A DNA stretch of 64,000 bases from JAEULH01 sp963789785. GTDB lineage: Bacteria; Pseudomonadota; Alphaproteobacteria; Rhodospirillales; Defluviicoccaceae. Under the pieces are notes generated by a model that saw only the letters and a program-made list of their open reading frames with translations, was not told the origin of the DNA and made no database searches. The position numbers and the translations under genes were made by a program. The DNA is taken from assembly GCA_963789785.1 (NCBI GenBank), contig CAWBNC010000015.1, positions 124,001-188,000 on the forward strand. Reading direction: 5' to 3'. Of this stretch, positions 11,422 to 20,377 are shown piece after piece (the stretch's first letter is position 1; every line of letters starts with the position of its first letter).

Positions 11422-11544
11422 GTTCAAGTGGCCAACCCGTGTCGCTTTAGGGTGTAATAAAATCGGGCATCGAAGCTTTTGGCGATAAGTGCGTTTCGCG
11501 CGTGAGCCTCTCCACCGCATTGATGAGATAGTACTCGATCAAGT

Positions 11545-12924
11545 TCAGGCAAGGAAATAGCCGGTCCCGGAGAGGCTGCGGAGCGGCCTGAAGGCGATGG
11601 AAATGGCGCGGGCGGCGGTCAGCTCCATCTCCGAGGCGTTGTCGCGATGCCAGTTGAGCGCAGGGATGGCGAGAAGGCCCCGCGCATCGCGCAGGACCGG
11701 AAGCGCAAGCGCCGCCTGCCGCGGCACCCGCGCGCCGCCCAGGTCCGGATCGGACCTGACCGCCTGACGCCAGTCGTCCTCGCACATCGCGCAAAGGCTC
11801 AGGCCGGCAAGAGCGGTCGAAACACCGCGACCGACGCACACCCTGAAGCGCCCATCCCAGATCAGCTCGCCTGCCGCGGCAAGGGTCAGCGGCGCTGGCA
11901 GGCCCCGGGTCTCGCGGTAAACGAGGATGCCGGTGGCGCCCCGCCCCCCGCACCTGCCCAGCCGCACCCACTTCCAGACGCAGCGGCCGAGGGCGCCCGT
12001 CTTGTTCGCTTCGAGACGACCGCGCAACCTCTCCAGTGCCGCCGTGCTGGGCGGATAGGCGTTGCCGCCGATGGTCGTGGCGATCCTCGCCAGCGCCATC
12101 GTCGTCAGGGCCGAGGGCGCGGTCGCCAGCGCCGCGGCATCAAGAATGGCGAAACCGGCCGGATGCAGCCGGCAATGCTCCGCCAGCAGCATCGCCACGC
12201 CGGACTCGTTCTGGGCCCGCTCTGCGGCATGGCGCCCGGCGGCGGCCGCCGCCGCCTCCGGCGACCAGCCCTCCGCGACCATGGCCGGCATTGCAGCGCG
12301 GATACGACCGCGCGTCGAGGCCGCTCCGCTGTTCGTCGGATCCTCGATCCAGGGTTGCGCGCGCGCCATGAGGTATGCCCGCAGACGCTGCGGCGGCACG
12401 GCCAGAAGCGGTCGGATCACCCGCGCGCAGCCGGTTTCCACCATCGCGGCCATCGCGGCCAGCCCGTGTGTGGTGCTGCCGCGGGCCGCGCGCATGACCA
12501 CCGTTTCGGCCTGATCCTGAAGGTGATGGCCGATAAGCAGATGCAGGACTCCACGCTCGCGGCAATACTGCTGGAGCAGCCGGTAACGAACCTGCCGCGC
12601 TTTCACTTCCAAGCCGGTCCGAGGCTTCTCGCCCATCCAGCGCAGTACTTCATGCTCGATCCCCCGCGCCGACAGCCACCGGCCGACACGATCCGCCTCG
12701 GCCCCGGAAGCGGCGCGCAGGCCGTGATCGACCGTCAGCGCCAGAGCCTGCCCCCCGCGTTCGGTCGCCCAGGTGTGCGCCAGCAGGCACAGCGCCATGC
12801 TGTCGGCGCCGCCGGAGACAGCGACGGCCAGACGCGGGCGCGCCTCGAATGGCTCGGCCGCGTCCATGGCCGCCGCGAAGTCGTCGTCGCCGATGGGCGG
12901 AACGCCGGCGGCGCGCGGATCGAC
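11545..12924 (-). CDS. tilS: tRNA(Ile)-lysidine synthase
   Basis: Modifies C34 of the CAU-anticodon tRNA-Ile to lysidine using ATP and lysine, allowing AUA decoding. The PP-loop SGGADSM is at about 37-42, followed by TVDHGLR and GHHLQDQAETV. The C-terminal half is Ala/Arg rich and poorly conserved, as is common in alphaproteobacteria. The frame is open upstream into cpoB, so GTG 12924, 18 bp after the cpoB stop, is a likely start; the exact start is uncertain. It sits between cpoB and ftsH. Confidence 0.88.
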   Translation of the reverse strand, partial: VDPRAAGVPPIGDDDFAAAMDAAEPFEARPRLAVAVSGGADSMALCLLAHTWATERGGQALALTVDHGLRAASGAEADRVGRWLSARGIEHEVLRWMGEKPRTGLEVKARQVRYRLLQQYCRERGVLHLLIGHHLQDQAETVVMRAARGSTTHGLAAMAAMVETGCARVIRPLLAVPPQRLRAYLMARAQPWIEDPTNSGAASTRGRIRAAMPAMVAEGWSPEAAAAAAGRHAAERAQNESGVAMLLAEHCRLHPAGFAILDAAALATAPSALTTMALARIATTIGGNAYPPSTAALERLRGRLEANKTGALGRCVWKWVRLGRCGGRGATGILVYRETRGLPAPLTLAAAGELIWDGRFRVCVGRGVSTALAGLSLCAMCEDDWRQAVRSDPDLGGARVPRQAALALPVLRDARGLLAIPALNWHRDNASEMELTAARAISIAFRPLRSLSGTGYFLA

Positions 12925-12941
12925 AGCGTGAATCTTCGGCT

Positions 12942-13889
12942 TCAGGAACAGCCGGCGCGCCGGCCTTCCTGCGCCGCCTTCTCTTTCACTGCCGGCGAAG
13001 CATCGGGAAAGGCCTTGCCGAGCTCGCGAAAGGTCGCGCAAGCCTCTTTCTTCTTATCGAGCGCGGCGAGCGACATCCCAAGCTTGAGCAGTGTGTCCGG
13101 GGCCTTCGCCCCAGTCTTGTTGCTCTGATAACCCTGGACAAAGATTTCCGTCGCCCGTGTGAAGTCGCCGCGCGCATAGAAGGACTCGCCCAGCCAGTAG
13201 CGGGCATTTTCCGCCAGCGGATCGTCGGGATGGCGTTCGAGAAAGGCTGAAAACGCGCTCGCCGCCTGCTCGTACTGGCCCTGACGCAGCAGGTCGTAGG
13301 CTTGGGCGTATTCCTTTCTCGGCGTCTCGGCCGCAGCTCCGGCGTCCGCGGCCGCGCCGGGAGCAAGGGTACCTAGCGGTCGAGGCTGCCGTCCGGGAAC
13401 GGTTTGACCGGACGCGCCTTGCGATGGACCTTGCGGCGTCGCGTCGGCGTCCGTCGGCGGCAACGTCGGCGCCATGAGCGAGGGCGGCGCAGCGGGCGGT
13501 GCTTCGGGGGCGGCGCCTTGATCGAGCCGGTAATCGACGTCCGCTGCCATCTTGTCCAGCTTCTCGTTGAGCTGGCGAACCTGGTAGTTGAGGTCCTCGA
13601 CCCGGCCGGTCAGCGCGCGCAGTTCCTCCTCGTATTCGGACTGGCGCACCTCCATCCGCGCCGCCGCTGGCCCACCGCCGCCGCCGCCCTGCAGAGCCTG
13701 CAGCTGCTGATCGAGCTGCTCGACGCGGTTCCTCAGGGACGCTGAGTCGCCATACTGGCCGTAACCGGGGCCAGCGAGGAGAACCAGCGCCACGACCGTC
13801 GCCGCCCCAAGTCCGTGGCGGCGAAGTGCGGCGTGAATTGCGATTGGCCGCGGCGGAGCGGAAACCGCCTTCGTTTTGGCGTGCCTCAC
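12942..13889 (-). CDS. cpoB: Tol-Pal cell division coordinator CpoB (YbgF)
   Basis: Periplasmic protein linking the Tol machine to septal peptidoglycan synthesis. From GTG 13889 it has a signal peptide (AATVVALVLLAGPGYGQYG), an N-terminal coiled coil with LRNRVEQLDQQLQAL, a Pro/Ala-rich linker and C-terminal TPRs beginning EYAQAYDLLRQGQYEQAASA. The start lies 9 bp after the pal stop; the open frame is longer but overlaps pal. Domain order and position after pal match the family. Confidence 0.92.
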   Translation of the reverse strand: MRHAKTKAVSAPPRPIAIHAALRRHGLGAATVVALVLLAGPGYGQYGDSASLRNRVEQLDQQLQALQGGGGGGPAAARMEVRQSEYEEELRALTGRVEDLNYQVRQLNEKLDKMAADVDYRLDQGAAPEAPPAAPPSLMAPTLPPTDADATPQGPSQGASGQTVPGRQPRPLGTLAPGAAADAGAAAETPRKEYAQAYDLLRQGQYEQAASAFSAFLERHPDDPLAENARYWLGESFYARGDFTRATEIFVQGYQSNKTGAKAPDTLLKLGMSLAALDKKKEACATFRELGKAFPDASPAVKEKAAQEGRRAGCS

Positions 13890-13897
13890 CGGCTCGC

Positions 13898-14436
13898 TCA
13901 GCTTCCGGCGTCGCTGCCAACGATCACGGTGACCGCGCGCCGGTTCTGCGCCCAAGCAGCCTCGTTGGAGCCGACCACCGCGGGCCGCTCCTCGCCGTAC
14001 GATACCGTCCTGATCCGTCCGGGCGAGACGCCGAGAGCAATGAGATAATCCTTCACCGAATTGGCCCGCCGATCGCCGAGGGCGAGATTGTGCTCCCGGG
14101 TGCCGCGTTCGTCGGCGTGACCCTCGATGACCACGTTGAGCGCCGGTTGCTGGGCGAGGAACTTGGCTTGCTGCTCGACCGTCGTGCGGGCTTCGGGAGC
14201 GAGATCGTACTGATCGAGACCGAAGAACACCCGATCTCCGATTTCCACCAGCTTCTGCTCGGCCTCGACCGGCGGCAGTTCGCCCGCGACCACGTCATCG
14301 CCGGTAAACGAGCCGGAACCGCCGACCCCGCCGGCGCCGGCGCCGCCGCGCCGCTGTCGGTGGCCTCGTCCGAGGGTGTGGAGCAGGCGCCGAGCAGGGC
14401 AAGCGCCGCCGCCAGCGCAATAATCTTAATCTGCAT
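13898..14436 (-). CDS. pal: peptidoglycan-associated lipoprotein Pal (one frameshift)
   Basis: Outer-membrane lipoprotein that binds peptidoglycan and the Tol complex. The N-terminus from ATG 14436 is a lipoprotein signal with lipobox LGAC before CSTPSDEA. The C-terminal OmpA-like domain contains VFFGLDQYDL, GHADERGTREHNLALGDRRA and VSYGEERP. The two parts are in different frames; the shift lies between about 14,300 and 14,345, next to a C4 run at 14,326. Both halves are well conserved and flanked by tolB and cpoB, so I read this as a one-base consensus error. Confidence 0.92.
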
Positions 14437-14570
14437 AAACGTTCCTCCTGAAAGAAAGCAAGGCAGGCGTCATCGCGGCCGGCCCACAGCGGGCGACGGC
14501 GTCGATCCCAGCAGTATTCCAATGATTACAAATCGGTGTTTCCCCCGTTGATGAGCGTATAAGCGCCTTT

Positions 14571-15926
14571 TCAAGGATGCAAGGGCGACCACGCTGGATC
14601 GGAAGCATCGAGCGGCGTAACGATCTCGCGCTCGTTGTACCCGGTCAAGTCTATGGTATAGAGGCGTGACCGGCCGCCCGAGCCGTCCGCGGCGGTCGGC
14701 TCCTTCTTGAAGTACATCAGCACCCGGCCGTTTGGCGCCCACGTCGGCCCCTCGACGTGGAAACTCTCGGTCAGGATTCGTTCGCCCGTTCCGTCGGGGC
14801 GCATGACCCCGATGGCAAATCGTCCGCCGTTGATCCGGGTGAAGGCGATGAGATCGCCGCGCGGCGACCACACCGGCGTGAAGTAGCGCCCGTCCGAATG
14901 GCTGATGCGGCGGACATTGGTTCCGTCCGATTCCATGACGTAGAGCTGCTGCGAGCCGCCGCGATCGGAGTTGAAGACGATCTGCTTGCCGTCCGGTGAA
15001 TAGCTGGGCGAGGTGTCGATGGCGGAGCTGTTGGTGAGCCGCTTCGTCAGGCGCGTGCGCAGGTCGATCGTGTAGATCTCGGCATTGCCGTCCTTGGCCA
15101 TGCTCATGACCAGCTTCTCGCCCTCGGGCGAGAAGCGCGGCGCGAACGTCATGCCGGGGAAGTCGCCGACGCGTTCCTCGCGCTGGGTGTCGATGTTGCG
15201 GATGTAGACCGACGGCGCGCCGCCGGAATAGGACAGATAAGCGATTTCCTGCAGGGTCGGCGAAAACCTGGGGGTCAGGACCAGCGCACTGCCGTCGGTA
15301 AGAAAGCGATGATTGGCGCCGTCCTGGTCCATGATCGCCAGCCGCTTGACCCTGCGGACCTGCGGCCCGGACTCGGCGACGTAGACAATGCGCGTATCGA
15401 AGTAGCCATCCTCGCCGGTTATCCGCTTGTAGACGGCGTCAGCGATGATGTGGGCGATGCGCCGCCAGTTCTCCGGCGCGGTATAATATGCGAGACCCGC
15501 CATCTGCTTCTCGGAGACGACATCCCACAGGCGGAACTCGACCCGTAGCCGTCCGTCGTCGAGAATCTTGGCGCGGCCATAGAGCAGCGCCTGGGCGTTG
15601 ATGATCCGCCAGTCGCCGAACCGCGGCTGACTGTCCATCGACGGCTGCGCCTGGATGAAGACCTTGGGGTCGATCGGCGCAAACAGGCCGGAGCGCTCCA
15701 GATCGGCCGAGATCACCGCGGCCATATTTCGGCCCATGTCTTCGGCCTTGGCCTCGTCGCCCTTGAACCCGACAATCGCGATGGGCAGCGGCTCGACGAC
15801 GCCGCGGGTAATGTCGATCCGCAAATCGGCCGACGCCGGCGGTGCCATCAGGAGCAGCATCAGGAACGATACCAGCGCCGCGAGAGCGGCGGAGGCGACG
15901 CGGCGGCTTCGCGCGTTGCCCGTCAT
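14571..15926 (-). CDS. tolB: Tol-Pal system beta-propeller protein TolB
   Basis: Periplasmic translocation protein that docks on Pal. After a signal peptide ending near PPASADLRIDI comes the N-terminal D1 domain (LPIAIVGFKGDEAKAEDMG) and a six-bladed propeller with repeated SPDGKQIVF, SPRGDLIAF and FSPEGEKLVM units. ATG 15926 overlaps the tolA stop as ATGA, which supports translational coupling and rules out the longer upstream frame. The end at PAWSPLHP is the usual family end. Confidence 0.95.
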   Translation of the reverse strand: MTGNARSRRVASAALAALVSFLMLLLMAPPASADLRIDITRGVVEPLPIAIVGFKGDEAKAEDMGRNMAAVISADLERSGLFAPIDPKVFIQAQPSMDSQPRFGDWRIINAQALLYGRAKILDDGRLRVEFRLWDVVSEKQMAGLAYYTAPENWRRIAHIIADAVYKRITGEDGYFDTRIVYVAESGPQVRRVKRLAIMDQDGANHRFLTDGSALVLTPRFSPTLQEIAYLSYSGGAPSVYIRNIDTQREERVGDFPGMTFAPRFSPEGEKLVMSMAKDGNAEIYTIDLRTRLTKRLTNSSAIDTSPSYSPDGKQIVFNSDRGGSQQLYVMESDGTNVRRISHSDGRYFTPVWSPRGDLIAFTRINGGRFAIGVMRPDGTGERILTESFHVEGPTWAPNGRVLMYFKKEPTAADGSGGRSRLYTIDLTGYNEREIVTPLDASDPAWSPLHP

Positions 15927-16984
15927 GTGCCGAACATGTCCTTGGGGTCGAAAACAAGCGTCATGGTTTTCCATCTCTCGTATTTTTCACGCGGCAGTTT
16001 GAAGGGATGACAGCGCGGGTTCAAGACGGCGCGCAGCGCGCTTTCGGCGGCGACGCGATAGAAGGGACTGGCCTGCATCTGCCCCTGATCGTCGATGGCC
16101 GCGCTTCGCGGCGTCCCGTCGGCGTTCATGTCGACGACGATCGTGACCCTGAGGTTGGGCGCATCGCGGGCTCCGGCCGGCAGGTTCCAGCACTGCTCGA
16201 TCTGCCGGCGGACCATGTCGATCTCACTCATGGTCACCGGGAGACCGGCGTCATAGCTTGTGCTCGCGTTTTTCCCCTGAGCGTTGGCGGCATCGCTGCC
16301 CGTCCTGGTCTCGCCGCGGCTCGGCTCTCCGGGCGTCGCCTGCCGCTTTGCGTCGAGCGACTTCAGTACAGCGGCGAAATCCATCTCGGCCTCCGGCTTC
16401 GGTTTGGCCGCATCGGCCTTCGGCTTGGCCGTTTCGGGCGCTTTCGGCTTCGCCTCGGCCTTAGGCTCGGGCCTGGTCTCCGGCTTCGGTTCGATCTTGG
16501 GTTCGGCTTTCTTCGGCTCGGCCTGGGCGACGGTCTTCTCCGGTTCCGGCTCTGGGCGCGACGGCGCCTCCGCCTTTCGCTTCGGCGCGAAGGTCGGCGC
16601 GGGCGCCGGTTCGACAGCGGGCGCCGGTTCCGGCTCAGGTTCCGGCGGCGGCGGGGCAGCCTTTTGCGGCTCCGCCTCCGCCTGCGGCGCAGGCTCGACT
16701 TTGGCGGCGGGTGGCGGCGGCGGTGGGGGCGGCGGCTGTTCGCGCTTCACGGGTTCGGGCGCCCGCGCCTGTTCCGGCGGCTTGGGCTTTTCTTCCGGCT
16801 TGACGTCCATCTTCGGGCTGGGCGCCGGCGGCAGGTTGCTCTTCTCGGCCACGTCGACGAGCTCGACGCTCAGCGCCGCTTCAGCCATCGGCGCTTCGTC
16901 CGGGCGCGACAAAGGTATGCCGATAGCGGCCATCAGCAGAATGGCGAGGTGAAAGGCAACGGAAACGAAGAGCGGCCGCCGCAT
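15923..16984 (-). CDS. tolA: cell envelope integrity protein TolA
   Basis: Inner-membrane protein that spans the periplasm and transmits the proton-motive energy of TolQR to Pal. A membrane helix at about residues 9-23 is followed by a very long Pro/Ala/Glu/Lys-rich stalk (about 60-215) and a small C-terminal domain that includes MVRRQIEQCWNLPAGARDAP, the TonB/TolA-type signature. The antisense frame of the stalk gives a glycine-rich artefact that I do not accept. It begins 5 bp after tolR and overlaps tolB. Confidence 0.93.
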   Translation of the reverse strand: MRRPLFVSVAFHLAILLMAAIGIPLSRPDEAPMAEAALSVELVDVAEKSNLPPAPSPKMDVKPEEKPKPPEQARAPEPVKREQPPPPPPPPPAAKVEPAPQAEAEPQKAAPPPPEPEPEPAPAVEPAPAPTFAPKRKAEAPSRPEPEPEKTVAQAEPKKAEPKIEPKPETRPEPKAEAKPKAPETAKPKADAAKPKPEAEMDFAAVLKSLDAKRQATPGEPSRGETRTGSDAANAQGKNASTSYDAGLPVTMSEIDMVRRQIEQCWNLPAGARDAPNLRVTIVVDMNADGTPRSAAIDDQGQMQASPFYRVAAESALRAVLNPRCHPFKLPREKYERWKTMTLVFDPKDMFGT

Positions 16985-16989
16985 ATCCG

Positions 16990-17484
16990 TCAGCGCTTCT
17001 CCCCAGGTCCGTCACCGCCGCCCCGGCCCCCGGTCCGGCCGCCGGCCCCGGCGTCGACCGGCGCGGTCAAAAGAGCGATCTTGTTGAAACCGGCGGCGTG
17101 TATCGCGCCCATCACCGCCATCACCCGGCCGTAATCGATGGCCTGATCACCGCGCACGAAAATCCGAACGTCGGGGTTGTTGCCGGCGATGGCGCGGATC
17201 CGCGGCGCCAGCGCGGCCATTTCGACGGGCGTGTCCTGGATGAAGATCTGCCCGGCGCGATCGACGCTCACCGACAGCGGCTCGTCCTGCCCGGCGATGG
17301 TCGAGGCTTGGGTTTGCGGCAGATCGACGCTCACCCCGACAGTCAGCAGCGGCGCGGTAATCATGAAGATGACGAGCAGAACGAGCATCACGTCGACCAT
17401 CGGGGTGACGTTGATGTCGGTCATCAACGGAGCCCGCGACCGGCCAAAACCGTCCCGCCTCCGGTTCTTCAGCACAATCGCCAT
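16990..17484 (-). CDS. tolR: Tol-Pal proton channel subunit TolR (ExbD family)
   Basis: Small single-helix subunit of the TolQR proton channel. The family signature MTDINVTPMVDVMLVLLVIF is present, with the proton-accepting Asp in PMVDVMLVL. A periplasmic domain follows (PDVRIFVRGDQAIDYGRVM), then a Gly/Arg-rich tail of about 20 residues. It lies 4 bp after tolQ and 5 bp before tolA. Confidence 0.95.
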   Translation of the reverse strand: MAIVLKNRRRDGFGRSRAPLMTDINVTPMVDVMLVLLVIFMITAPLLTVGVSVDLPQTQASTIAGQDEPLSVSVDRAGQIFIQDTPVEMAALAPRIRAIAGNNPDVRIFVRGDQAIDYGRVMAVMGAIHAAGFNKIALLTAPVDAGAGGRTGGRGGGDGPGEKR

Positions 17485-17488
17485 GCCT

Positions 17489-18241
17489 TCAACCCCGCTC
17501 TTCGATCTGGCGTGAGCCCCGCTCTTCGATCTGGCGGGAGAGGATGGCGAGGAACTCGCCAGCGAAACCGTTCAAGCGCCCCGAATACCGGTCGAGATCG
17601 CGCGAGAGCTTGTTGTAGGCGAGGACCGCCGGGATCGCCGCGAGCAGACCGAGCGCGGTGGCGAACAGCGCCTCGGCGATACCGGGAGCAACCACCGCAA
17701 GGCTGGTGTTCTTGGTCAGGCCGATGGCCTCGAAGCTGTTCATGATGCCCCAGACGGTTCCGAACAGACCGATAAACGGCGCCGTCGAGCCGGTGGAAGC
17801 GAGGAACGTCATGTACCGCTCGATCCGGTCGAGCTCGCGGCCGGCAGTTACTTGCATGACCCGCTCGATGCGATCCTGGACACCTTCTCGGAAAAATCGA
17901 TCCCCTTGAGGCGCACGGATGGTAGCCCGTCGCCACTCCCGCATGGCCGCGACAAACAGCGCCGACATCGGATCCTGCGGGCTCGAGCCGATGCGGTCGT
18001 AGAGTTCGTCGATGGCGCCGCCGGACCAGAAGGCGGACTCGAAGCGGTCGGCGCGGCCGTTGAGCCGGCGCAGGCTGAAAGACTTTTCGAAAATGATCGC
18101 CCAGCACCAGATGGATGCCGCGAGCAGCAGAAGGATCACCGACTTGACTACCCAGTCGGCGTTCCAGAACAAGGCCAGCATCGAAAGGCCGTGCGGCGCG
18201 GCGGCGCCCAGACTTGCCGCATCGATCACGTTGGCTTCCAT
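17489..18241 (-). CDS. tolQ: Tol-Pal proton channel subunit TolQ
   Basis: MotA/TolQ/ExbB-type proton channel protein with three membrane segments. The second and third are in LASTGSTAPFIGLFGTVWGI and GIAEALFATALGLLAAIPA, the family core. The last residues are RQIEERGSRQIEERG, produced by a 24-bp tandem duplication just before the stop. The ATG at 18241 lies 9 bp after the ybgC stop, so the ybgC-tolQRAB-pal-cpoB order is complete. Confidence 0.95.
   Translation of the reverse strand: MEANVIDAASLGAAAPHGLSMLALFWNADWVVKSVILLLLAASIWCWAIIFEKSFSLRRLNGRADRFESAFWSGGAIDELYDRIGSSPQDPMSALFVAAMREWRRATIRAPQGDRFFREGVQDRIERVMQVTAGRELDRIERYMTFLASTGSTAPFIGLFGTVWGIMNSFEAIGLTKNTSLAVVAPGIAEALFATALGLLAAIPAVLAYNKLSRDLDRYSGRLNGFAGEFLAILSRQIEERGSRQIEERG
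17493..17540. repeat. 24-bp tandem duplication at the 3' end of tolQ
   Basis: CCCCGCTCTTCGATCTGGCG followed by (T/G)GAG occurs twice in direct tandem, 24 bp apart, differing by one base. It duplicates the last eight codons of tolQ in frame, adding RQIEERG once more to the C-terminus. Confidence 0.8.
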
Positions 18242-18250
18242 CCGTTCTCT

Positions 18251-18724
18251 TCATCCTTTGTTGAGGCACAGCTTCTCGAGCGCGGCGCGGACCTCGTGGG
18301 GAAGCCGCACCGGCCGGCCATCCGGCGCGAGGCAGGCAAGCGTGCAGTCAAGCTCGACCAGAACGCCGTCGCCGCGAACAATCGTCTGGCGGCCGTCGAA
18401 GGAGGCGCCGGCCACCCTGGTCACTCGGGTGCGGACTTCGAGCGCATCGTCGAGGCGGGCCGGCCGCGCGAACTCGACGAGGCACCGGCGCAGGGCGAAC
18501 AGCACGTTGTAGCGCTCCAGCAGCAGGCCATGGTCGAAACCGGCGCATCGCATCAGTTCCGTCCGCGCCCGTTCGGCCAGACGCAGGTAGCTCGTGTGGT
18601 AGACGACACCGCCGGCATCGGTATCCTCGTAATAAACCCGTGCGGCAAAGGTATGGACGCCCTCGCAGAACCAACCGGACGGGGGTGCTGCCGTGGGATG
18701 AACCCACTGCTCAGTCATCGTCAT
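18251..18724 (-). CDS. ybgC: YbgC-type acyl-CoA thioesterase
   Basis: Hotdog-fold acyl-CoA thioesterase of the Tol operon. The active-site signature YYEDTDAGGVVYHTSYLRLAE is complete with its Asp. The open frame is 263 codons, but the first 106 overlap ruvB in another frame and carry no homology. Translation starts at ATG 18724 or 18718, overlapping the ruvB stop by 14 or 8 bp, to give about 155-157 residues, a usual length. Position directly before tolQ is the standard context. Confidence 0.93.
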   Translation of the reverse strand: MTMTEQWVHPTAAPPSGWFCEGVHTFAARVYYEDTDAGGVVYHTSYLRLAERARTELMRCAGFDHGLLLERYNVLFALRRCLVEFARPARLDDALEVRTRVTRVAGASFDGRQTIVRGDGVLVELDCTLACLAPDGRPVRLPHEVRAALEKLCLNKG

Positions 18725-19766
18725 CTTGGTCCAGCAGATCGAGCTGTCCGGGGATGACCGACGCGGGCAGCCCGAGACAGCGATAACCCTCCGGCGCCAG
18801 GGCGCGGCCGCGGGGTGTCCGCATAACGAACCCGCGTTGCAGCAGGTAAGGCTCGATGACGTCCTCAATGGTGTCGCGCTGTTCCGAAAGCGCCGCGGCC
18901 AGCGTGTCGGCGCCGACCGGGCCGCCGCGATAGGTCTCGGCGATGCATCGCAGGTAGCGGCGGTCCATCGCATCCAGGCCGAAGCCGTCGACTTCGAGTC
19001 GCGTGAGCGCGGAATCCGCCGCGCCGCTGTCGATAATCGCAAGTTCGGCCACGGCGGCGAAGTCGCGGACCCGGCGCAACAGCCGCACCGCGATCCGCGG
19101 CGTTCCCCGCGACCGCCGGGCGATCTCCAGCGCGCCGTCGGCGTCGAGCGGCATGGTCAGAATCCGCGCGCCGCGGCGGACGATGCGAACCAGGTCCTCG
19201 GTGGCGTAAAACTCGAAGCGCAGCGGGATACCGAACCTTTCGCGCAGCGGCTTGGTGATGAGGCCTGTGCGCGTCGTCGCACCGACCAGCGTGAACGGCG
19301 GAAGGTCGATCCGGATTGAGCGCGCCGCCGGTCCTTCGCCAATCATCAGGTCGAGTTTCCGGTCTTCCATGGCCGGGTACAGGATTTCCTCAACTGGGGC
19401 GGAAAGCCTGTGGATTTCGTCGATGAAGAGGACGTCGCGGGGCTGCAGATTGGTCAGAATCGCCGCCAGATCGCCGGCCCGGGCAATGACCGGCCCCGAG
19501 GTCGCGCGAAAGCCGACGCCAAGCTCGCGGGCGATGATCTGCGCCAGCGTGGTCTTGCCGAGGCCGGGCGGGCCGTAGAGGAGCACGTGGTCGAGAGGCT
19601 CGTCGCGGCCGGCCGCGGCGGTAACGAACACGCGCAGGTTCTCGCATATCGACCGCTGGCCGACGAAGGTGTCGAGGCAGGTCGGGCGAAGCCCGGCGTC
19701 GCCATCATCATCGTCGTCGGCCGCGGGCTGGACGAGCCGCTGGTCCGGATCCGCCGCGGCGCTCAC
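18711..19766 (-). CDS. ruvB: Holliday junction branch migration helicase RuvB
   Basis: AAA+ motor of the RuvABC resolvasome. Walker A GPPGLGKTTLAQ, Walker B DVLFIDEIHRL, the RuvB-specific TTRTGLITKPLRERFGI and the C-terminal winged-helix domain with RTPRGRALAPEGYRCLGL are intact. The length of 351 residues is standard. Its start overlaps the end of ruvA by 4 bp. It carries an Asp-rich tail (DLLDQDDDD). Confidence 0.97.
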   Translation of the reverse strand: MSAAADPDQRLVQPAADDDDDGDAGLRPTCLDTFVGQRSICENLRVFVTAAAGRDEPLDHVLLYGPPGLGKTTLAQIIARELGVGFRATSGPVIARAGDLAAILTNLQPRDVLFIDEIHRLSAPVEEILYPAMEDRKLDLMIGEGPAARSIRIDLPPFTLVGATTRTGLITKPLRERFGIPLRFEFYATEDLVRIVRRGARILTMPLDADGALEIARRSRGTPRIAVRLLRRVRDFAAVAELAIIDSGAADSALTRLEVDGFGLDAMDRRYLRCIAETYRGGPVGADTLAAALSEQRDTIEDVIEPYLLQRGFVMRTPRGRALAPEGYRCLGLPASVIPGQLDLLDQDDDD

Positions 19767-20377
19767 GGATGATGCTCCTTCGGAGCGAGCGTAGCGAGGC
19801 TGTCGGTGATCAGGGTTTCCACGCTCGCCTGACCGCCGCGCCGGCCCGCCGCGGTCGCAACCGCATCCACGGCCTCGCTCGTGCTGAAGCCGAGGTTGAC
19901 CAGCGCCGAGACGGCCTGATGGGTCGGCGCCACGTCTTCGCCGACCTTGGCCGCGCGAACCGACGCCCCGCGCGGCGCAACCACTGCCTCGTCGCGCAGT
20001 TCGCCGATGACGCGCGCGGCGAGTTTGGCCCCGACGCCGGGCGCACGCATGATCATCGCCCGGTCGCCAGCGGCGATCGCGGCGGCCAGCGTCTCAGCCG
20101 GAACGGCCGAGAGGATCGCCAGGGCCGCCTTGGCGCCGACGCCCTGGACCGTGATGAGCCGGCGAAACCAGTCGCGCTCGTCCGCCCGGGCGAAGCCGTA
20201 GAGCAGGATCGCATCCTCGCGGACCTGGGTCTCGATCAGCAGGCTCGCCGGGCCGTGGATAACGAGCTCGGAAAGGGTGCGCTGGGAGCAGAGAACCAGG
20301 TAGCCGACGCCGCGGACGTCGATGACGGCGGCGCCCTCGCCGATGCTGTCGATGGTGCCCGTCAGCTTGGCGATCAC
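19763..20377 (-). CDS. ruvA: Holliday junction DNA-binding protein RuvA
   Basis: Tetrameric protein that binds four-way junctions and loads RuvB. The N-terminal OB domain (IAKLTGTIDSIGEGAAVIDV), the helix-hairpin-helix pair (LITVQGVGAKAALAILSAVP and MRAPGVGAKLAARVIGELRD) and the C-terminal UBA-like domain are present; 204 residues. I place the start at GTG 20377, which overlaps the ruvC stop as GTGA. The longer open frame runs through ruvC out of phase and is not coding. Confidence 0.95.
   Translation of the reverse strand: MIAKLTGTIDSIGEGAAVIDVRGVGYLVLCSQRTLSELVIHGPASLLIETQVREDAILLYGFARADERDWFRRLITVQGVGAKAALAILSAVPAETLAAAIAAGDRAMIMRAPGVGAKLAARVIGELRDEAVVAPRGASVRAAKVGEDVAPTHQAVSALVNLGFSTSEAVDAVATAAGRRGGQASVETLITDSLATLAPKEHHP

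Noticed and set aside
11647..13128. 493-codon plus-strand frame antisense to tilS
   Set aside because: The minus strand encodes the PP-loop enzyme; the antisense frame has no motif.
15842..17134. 430-codon Arg/Leu/Gly-rich plus-strand frame over tolA
   Set aside because: It is the antisense of the low-complexity TolA stalk, as is the Gly/Ser-rich frame at 16,284-16,952.
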